From positions 1 to 19,211 of the forward strand of contig JAEZUM010000016.1 of assembly GCA_023421075.1 (NCBI GenBank): a stretch of 19,211 nucleotides of DNA, in the 5' to 3' direction. The DNA is from Bacillota bacterium (GTDB lineage: Bacteria; Bacillota; Clostridia; Lachnospirales; Lachnospiraceae). This document shows, in pieces, positions 15,017-19,211 of the stretch; positions within the stretch are counted from its first letter, which is position 1; every line of letters begins with the position of its first letter. The notes under the pieces are model-generated. The model was not told the origin of the DNA, did no database searches, and saw only the letters and a program-made list of their open reading frames with translations. The position numbers and the translations under genes were made by a program.

Positions 15017-15030
15017 CTACAGGTTCCCTA
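14995..15030. terminator. Inverted repeat spanning the stop codons of two convergent genes
   Basis: TAGGGAAC (14995-15002) and GTTCCCTA (15023-15030) are perfect inverses separated by 20 bases. The repeat includes the end of the regulator gene and the stop codon of the facing permease gene. No T tract follows on either strand, so terminator function is uncertain. Confidence 0.35.
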
Positions 15031-15993
15031 TCTCAAGCCCTTATCGTAAGGTATTCCTTCTGCTTTCGGTGCTCTTGACTTCTTGGAGGTAAAGATCAAT
15101 ACGAGCATTGTTGCCACATAAGGAAGCATTTTATAGTAGGTCTGATTGATCTTCAGATTACTCAGGAACGGAATCAGGGCTACGGAGTAAGCCAGGGTAC
15201 GAAGGAACGCAAAAAATAGCGCGGATAAAAATATCTGCATCGGCTTCCATTTACCAAAGATCATAACTGCCAAGGCTAAAAAGCCGAAGCCAGCCACACC
15301 GGTGTGACCATTGACATTTCCATCCATAACACCTACGGAATAGAAAAATCCTCCGATACCACCTAAAAAGCCGGATATTGCAACACCGCTATGTCTCATC
15401 ACATACACATTAATACCAACGGAATCTGCTGCATGGGGATGCTCCCCGCAGGCACGAAGCCGTAAGCCAAATCTGGTTTTATAGAAAATAATAACTGCCA
15501 CGATCAAAAAGAAGATTCCAAAATATACGGTTATGTATGTTTTTTGAAAAAACAACGGTCCTAATACCGGTATATCACTTAATCCCGGCACTGACTGAAG
15601 ATAAAACTTCGTACTGTTCGTAATTCCATCGCTATTAAACTTCATCTTGCAGAACAGCAAGACAACAGCCGGAATGAACATATTTAGGGCAGTTCCGCTG
15701 ATGGTCTGGTCTGCCTTCATGTTAATCGCTGCAAAGGATAACAGCATGGAATAGATAATACCGGCGATTGCTGCAACCAACATACCGATGATCAGGATCA
15801 GCTGTGGATTAGCAATGGAACCCTCAATCAGGTAGACCGCAAGACATCCAAAGAATGCTCCGAATAACATAATACCTTCGAGAGCAATGTTAATAACTCC
15901 GCTTCGTTCGCTGAACATTCCTCCGAGTGCTACCAGCAATAGAGGAATGGCAACAGGCAGCATATTTTGTATTAAATAAATGAGTGTTTCCAT
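15028..15993 (-). CDS. ABC transporter permease, BMP/nucleoside type (NupQ/YufQ-like)
   Basis: The 321-residue membrane protein belongs to the BPD_transp_2 permease family, with about eight to nine helices. Hallmarks are RSGVINIALEGIMLFGAFFG near the N-terminus and FGLRLRACGEHPHAADSVGI in the loop that contacts the ATPase. This matches the second permease of BMP-type importers such as the Bacillus nucleoside system NupNOPQ. It pairs with the permease gene just upstream; only two bases separate them and AAGGAGG lies inside the end of that gene, so translation is probably coupled. Length is typical. It is the last gene of the operon and converges on the Crp/Fnr-type gene with an 11-base gap. 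Nucleoside specificity is by family only. Confidence 0.9.
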   Translation of the reverse strand: METLIYLIQNMLPVAIPLLLVALGGMFSERSGVINIALEGIMLFGAFFGCLAVYLIEGSIANPQLILIIGMLVAAIAGIIYSMLLSFAAINMKADQTISGTALNMFIPAVVLLFCKMKFNSDGITNSTKFYLQSVPGLSDIPVLGPLFFQKTYITVYFGIFFLIVAVIIFYKTRFGLRLRACGEHPHAADSVGINVYVMRHSGVAISGFLGGIGGFFYSVGVMDGNVNGHTGVAGFGFLALAVMIFGKWKPMQIFLSALFFAFLRTLAYSVALIPFLSNLKINQTYYKMLPYVATMLVLIFTSKKSRAPKAEGIPYDKGLR

Positions 15994-15995
15994 CG

Positions 15996-17201
15996 TTATG
16001 CCTCCTTGCTTTCTGTCTTATGATTCAATCCATCCGTCATGGTGTCTTCTGTAACTCTGTTGATCTCTGTTTTCTTTTTCTTTTTTACCAACCGTCCCAA
16101 TGCCGCTTTCATTAACATCGTGAGCGCGGTAAAATATATAATGATTGAAATTACAACATCAATAATTTCCGGCTTGTAACCAAAGAAGGCACTTACCAGG
16201 GTACCGCCTCTCTGGATATGAGAGATGAATAGTGCGGAAAAGATGATACCTATCGGATTAGAATTACCGAGCAATGCAACCGCAATGCCGTTAAAACCGT
16301 TGGCTGCAATGATGTTAATCGGCTCATAGGTCATACTGCTTCCGGAGATACCGGACGGTGCAAGAATGGCGAAGGCTCCTCCGAGACCGGCCAGACCACC
16401 TGCGATGATCATGGACAGTATAGTATTCTTGGTATCATTCATACCGGCATATTTGCTTGCATGCTTGTTAAAGCCCGTTGCCTTCAACTCAAAGCCAAAG
16501 GTGGTTTTACCCAGTACGATCGCTAACAGGATTGCAAATGCAACTGCAAAGATTACCGAAACATTTACATTGGAATTCGGTACTCCAAGAGCAGGGATCT
16601 GTGCAGAGTCCGGTAAATATGCGGTTCTGGTCATCGTAGGGACATAGATTGCCGCATTATTCATAACAAGCATATCAACCAGGTACATACCGATATAGTT
16701 GAACATAATGGAGGTAATAACCTCATTTACATTAAGAGTTGCTTTTAATAAACCAGGTATGAAGCCCCAGAGCATACCACCGATCATACCGGCAAGAATG
16801 CAGACCAACCAATGGATGCTAGGCGGCAGCTTGAACATAAATCCAACATAAATCGCAAAGAACATACCAACGGTATACTGGCCGGACGCACCGATATTAA
16901 AAAGACCCATTTTAAAGGCAAATCCGACAGAAAGACCGGTCATCAGTATTGGTGTTGCAAAGTAGAACACATCTCCAAGACGACCAAAGCCACCAACCAG
17001 CATTGTGATAAAACCATTAAAAGCATTGGCGGGGCTAGCAATTATCATTACAACCAATCCAAATATTAAACCAAGAGCGATCGCAAGAAGTGCTGCGACG
17101 AACGCATTCATCGCTTTACTTTTCATCAGCATTGTGATCTGTGCTTTCCACTTTGGAGAAAATGACTTATTTCCCATCTTCATTATCCTTCCTATTTCCA
17201 T
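15996..17201 (-). CDS. ABC transporter permease, BMP/nucleoside type (NupP/YufP-like)
   Basis: The 401-residue membrane protein has about nine to ten helices of the BPD_transp_2 type. It carries GLSVGFAFKMGLFNIGASGQYTVG split over one helix and the coupling loop FGFELKATGFNKHASKYAGM. It forms the translocation channel with the following permease. It is longer than many relatives because of a charged cytoplasmic C-terminal tail starting at a KKKKKTEIN stretch. The start is uncertain: ATG 17201 has GGAG nine bases ahead, while in-frame ATGs at 17183 and 17177 also occur and 17177 has AAGGA eight bases ahead. All overlap the 3' end of the ATPase gene (by 35, 17 or 11 bases), indicating translational coupling. 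Confidence 0.9.
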   Translation of the reverse strand: MEIGRIMKMGNKSFSPKWKAQITMLMKSKAMNAFVAALLAIALGLIFGLVVMIIASPANAFNGFITMLVGGFGRLGDVFYFATPILMTGLSVGFAFKMGLFNIGASGQYTVGMFFAIYVGFMFKLPPSIHWLVCILAGMIGGMLWGFIPGLLKATLNVNEVITSIMFNYIGMYLVDMLVMNNAAIYVPTMTRTAYLPDSAQIPALGVPNSNVNVSVIFAVAFAILLAIVLGKTTFGFELKATGFNKHASKYAGMNDTKNTILSMIIAGGLAGLGGAFAILAPSGISGSSMTYEPINIIAANGFNGIAVALLGNSNPIGIIFSALFISHIQRGGTLVSAFFGYKPEIIDVVISIIIYFTALTMLMKAALGRLVKKKKKTEINRVTEDTMTDGLNHKTESKEA

Positions 17202-18717
17202 TTCGTTTCGCTCCGGACATATAAAGTCCCAGTTCCTGTACTGTCGTTTCCTTCGGATTTAGCTCTCCAACAATCTCACCCTCATACATAACGAGAATTC
17301 GATCACTGACATTCATTACTTCATCCAGCTCAAAGGACATCAGTAATACTCCCTTTCCTGCATCTCGGGTCTCGACCAGCTGCTTATGAATAAACTCGAT
17401 TGCTCCGACATCCAGACCTCTGGTCGGCTGTACTGCAATCAATAGATTGTGTTCCTTATTAATTTCACGGGCGATGATTGCCTTCTGCTGGTTACCGCCT
17501 GACATTGATCTTGCAGTCGTCAGAGGACCCTGTGAACTTCTGATATCGTATTCCTCGATTAAGTTTTCTGCATAGGCTCTTACTTCATTTTTCTTAATGA
17601 AGCCACCACGCTGGAATTCAGGCTGCCAATAGCGTTGCAGCACCAGATTCTCTTCCAGGCTGTAATCAAGCACCAGTCCGTGTTTATGGCGATCCTCGGG
17701 GATATGACTCAGCCCTGTTGTTGTCTTCTCACGGATCGAAAGCCTGGTGATATCCTTACCCATCAGGGTAATGGATCCCTCCTTCGTCTTCTCAAGTCCG
17801 GTGATTGCTGAGATTACCTCGGATTGACCGTTTCCTTCGATTCCTGCAAGACAGACTATTTCCCCTGCCTTCACCTCAAAGGATACATTTTTCACTGCGT
17901 TTTTCTTGCTTATTTTAGAAGGCATTGTAATGTTTTTAACCGATAAAACCTCTACTCCGGTCTTAGCTTCCTTCTTATCTACCTTGAAGTTGACATCTCT
18001 GCCAACCATCATCTTGGATAGCTCTTCCTTCGTAGTATCCTTAATATTCACCGTGCCGATGTACTTACCCTTACGCAGTACACTGCAGCGGTCGGCCACT
18101 GCCATTATTTCATTGAGCTTATGGGTTATAAACAGAATAGATTTCCCCTCTTTGGCAAACCCCTTCATGATTTCCATCAGCTCGTCAATTTCTTGTGGCG
18201 TCAGAACCGCGGTCGGCTCATCAAAAATCAGTATTTCATTTTCACGGTAAAGCATCTTAAGTATTTCAACACGTTGCTGCATACCAACAGATATATTTTC
18301 AATAATTGCATCCGGATCCACCTGTAAGCCATATCGCTTACTGATCTCCTGGACTTTATGTTTGGCCTCTTTTTTCTTAAGAAATCCCATATGATTGGGC
18401 TCTACGCCAAGAATAATATTTTCCAGTACGGAAAAGATCTCAACTAACTTGAAATGCTGATGAACCATTCCAATTCCAAGACGGTTTGCATCATTTGGGT
18501 TATTAATGGTTACTTTCTCGCCGTTCATTTTGATCTCGCCCTGCTCCGCCTGATAAAGACCAAACAGTACGCTCATCAGTGTTGACTTTCCGGCGCCATT
18601 CTCGCCTAGAAGCGCATGTATCTCACCCTTTTTCAATTGCAGGGTAATATCATCATTTGCCTTAAATCCACCAAACTCCTTGGTGATATGATTCATCTCT
18701 ATGATATAATTTTCCAT
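17167..18717 (-). CDS. ABC transporter ATPase with two nucleotide-binding domains (NupO/YufO-like)
   Basis: The 516-residue cytoplasmic protein powers the BMP-type importer. The first domain is complete: Walker A GENGAGKST (38-46), Q-loop in MVHQHF, signature SVGMQQ (143-148) and Walker B ILIFDEP (162-168). The second domain is degenerate: P-loop GIEGNGQS (292-299, no Lys), signature SGGNQQ (406-411) and AVQPT instead of a DEPT Walker B (428-432). That asymmetry is usual in the sugar and nucleoside double-ATPase family. The length is typical. GAGG stands a few bases before ATG 18717. It overlaps the next permease gene and is preceded by a hairpin that separates it from the binding-protein gene. 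Confidence 0.93.
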   Translation of the reverse strand: MENYIIEMNHITKEFGGFKANDDITLQLKKGEIHALLGENGAGKSTLMSVLFGLYQAEQGEIKMNGEKVTINNPNDANRLGIGMVHQHFKLVEIFSVLENIILGVEPNHMGFLKKKEAKHKVQEISKRYGLQVDPDAIIENISVGMQQRVEILKMLYRENEILIFDEPTAVLTPQEIDELMEIMKGFAKEGKSILFITHKLNEIMAVADRCSVLRKGKYIGTVNIKDTTKEELSKMMVGRDVNFKVDKKEAKTGVEVLSVKNITMPSKISKKNAVKNVSFEVKAGEIVCLAGIEGNGQSEVISAITGLEKTKEGSITLMGKDITRLSIREKTTTGLSHIPEDRHKHGLVLDYSLEENLVLQRYWQPEFQRGGFIKKNEVRAYAENLIEEYDIRSSQGPLTTARSMSGGNQQKAIIAREINKEHNLLIAVQPTRGLDVGAIEFIHKQLVETRDAGKGVLLMSFELDEVMNVSDRILVMYEGEIVGELNPKETTVQELGLYMSGAKRNGNRKDNEDGK

Positions 18718-18755
18718 TTGTACCTCACTGTCCTTTAAGCAATACCATCAAATTC

Positions 18756-18887
18756 TTACAAGATAATCGTAACGAACCAGTTAATTTGGTTGATACCTTC
18801 GCGTAAATATAGGGGCTGTATGGTAAATTACAGCCCCTGAATCAATTCATTTCTTTATAAGGCTAATCGATTATTGTTATCTTGTAA
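18756..18887 (-). repeat. Long-range inverted repeat around the binding-protein/ATPase junction
   Basis: TTACAAGATAA (18756-18766) and TTATCTTGTAA (18877-18887) are perfect 11-base inverses about 110 bases apart. They flank the intergenic hairpin. The distal copy contains the stop codon of the binding-protein gene. A smaller repeat, AACCA/TGGTT, lies at 18775-18791. Confidence 0.45.
18811..18838 (-). terminator. Intergenic hairpin between binding-protein and ATPase genes (partial terminator or mRNA stabiliser)
   Basis: AGGGGCTGTA (18811-18820) and TACAGCCCCT (18829-18838) form a perfect ten-pair stem with an eight-base loop. It lies about 40 bases after the binding-protein stop. On the minus strand only a weak TATATTTA follows, so read-through into the ATPase gene is expected. 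The layout suits higher expression of the binding protein than of the membrane parts. Confidence 0.7.
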
Positions 18888-19211
18888 CGACAACAACCTT
18901 TGTTAAGTTAAATCCTGCCTTGAGCTCGTCTGCTGTTGCAACACCGGAAGCATCTGCAATCGCAATGTTACGAATCGGAGTAACGGAACCATCCGCAAGA
19001 GTTGCAAATACTGCATCATATGCAGCTTTGTCAAAGGATGTAAAACGATCAAAGGAATTCGCCTTCTCATCACCGATTACTGAAGTAGGAAGACCTACAC
19101 CATTATTCGATGCATTGAAGGTTGTTGTCTTTCCTGCATAGGTATCCCAGCTCTTGTTCTTGTAGATAGACTCAAGAACAGCAACTACAGATGCACCAAG
19201 ACCCTTGGTTG
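18877..19211 (-). CDS. BMP family ABC transporter substrate-binding protein, C-terminal fragment (cut by window edge)
   Basis: The last 110 residues and stop codon of a minus-strand gene that enters from the right edge. The fragment begins TKGLGASVVAVLESIYKNKS and ends FNLTKVVVVTR. The stretch includes VVAVLESIYK followed by a substrate-loop region with NNGVGLPTS, which is how the C-terminal lobe of BMP (PnrA/Med/NupN-like) lipoproteins looks. These bind nucleosides or related ligands outside the cell and deliver them to the permeases. The signal peptide, lipobox Cys and most ligand-contact residues lie outside the window. Its position upstream of the ATPase and two permease genes is the standard order for this transporter class. 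Confidence 0.82.
   Translation of the reverse strand, partial: TKGLGASVVAVLESIYKNKSWDTYAGKTTTFNASNNGVGLPTSVIGDEKANSFDRFTSFDKAAYDAVFATLADGSVTPIRNIAIADASGVATADELKAGFNLTKVVVVTR

Overview
The window reads as chromosome of a low-GC, Gram-positive Clostridia, most likely a Lachnospiraceae-type anaerobe. The reasons are AT-rich intergenic DNA, strong AGGAGG-type ribosome sites, a membrane pyrophosphatase and Na+-decarboxylase subunits, a very large secreted protein with a PT-rich linker and Ig-like modules, and a BMP-family (nucleoside-type) ABC transporter. Genus assignment is inference. I see no tRNA, rRNA, CRISPR array, transposase or phage gene.

Layout. (1) 1-2069 is an ion-energetics segment. 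The 5' end of a membrane pyrophosphatase gene (minus) diverges from a two-gene plus-strand operon, a Na+-translocating decarboxylase beta subunit followed by a 46-residue gamma-like peptide, closed by a long hairpin terminator. Each direction has a recognisable promoter. (2) 2070-3400 holds a ZIP metal transporter (minus) with promoter and terminator. (3) 3423-6000 holds two minus-strand envelope genes: a secreted SH3b-SH3b-NlpC/P60 protein and a YibE/F membrane protein. (4) 6054-12104 is one minus-strand gene for a 2016-residue secreted protein. It combines a CehA/McbA-type PHP metallohydrolase domain with several OB-fold-like modules, Ig-like modules and a GATase-like domain. (5) 12349-15016 holds a chemoreceptor (minus) that terminates at a 26-bp perfect palindrome and diverges from a Crp/Fnr-type regulator (plus) with a near-consensus promoter and an operator-like palindrome. 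(6) 15028-19211 is a minus-strand BMP-family ABC transporter operon: 3' end of the binding-protein gene, hairpin, double ATPase, then two permeases.

How they may work together. The sequence shows a secreted phosphoesterase-like protein with OB-fold modules, a chemoreceptor, a cNMP-type regulator and a nucleoside-family importer side by side. A plausible but unproven reading is extracellular phosphate-ester or nucleic-acid processing coupled to nucleoside sensing and uptake. The pyrophosphatase and decarboxylase subunits suggest a membrane Na+ (or H+) economy. Most genes have their own promoter or terminator signals, so apart from the beta/gamma pair and the ABC genes, co-transcription is not evident.
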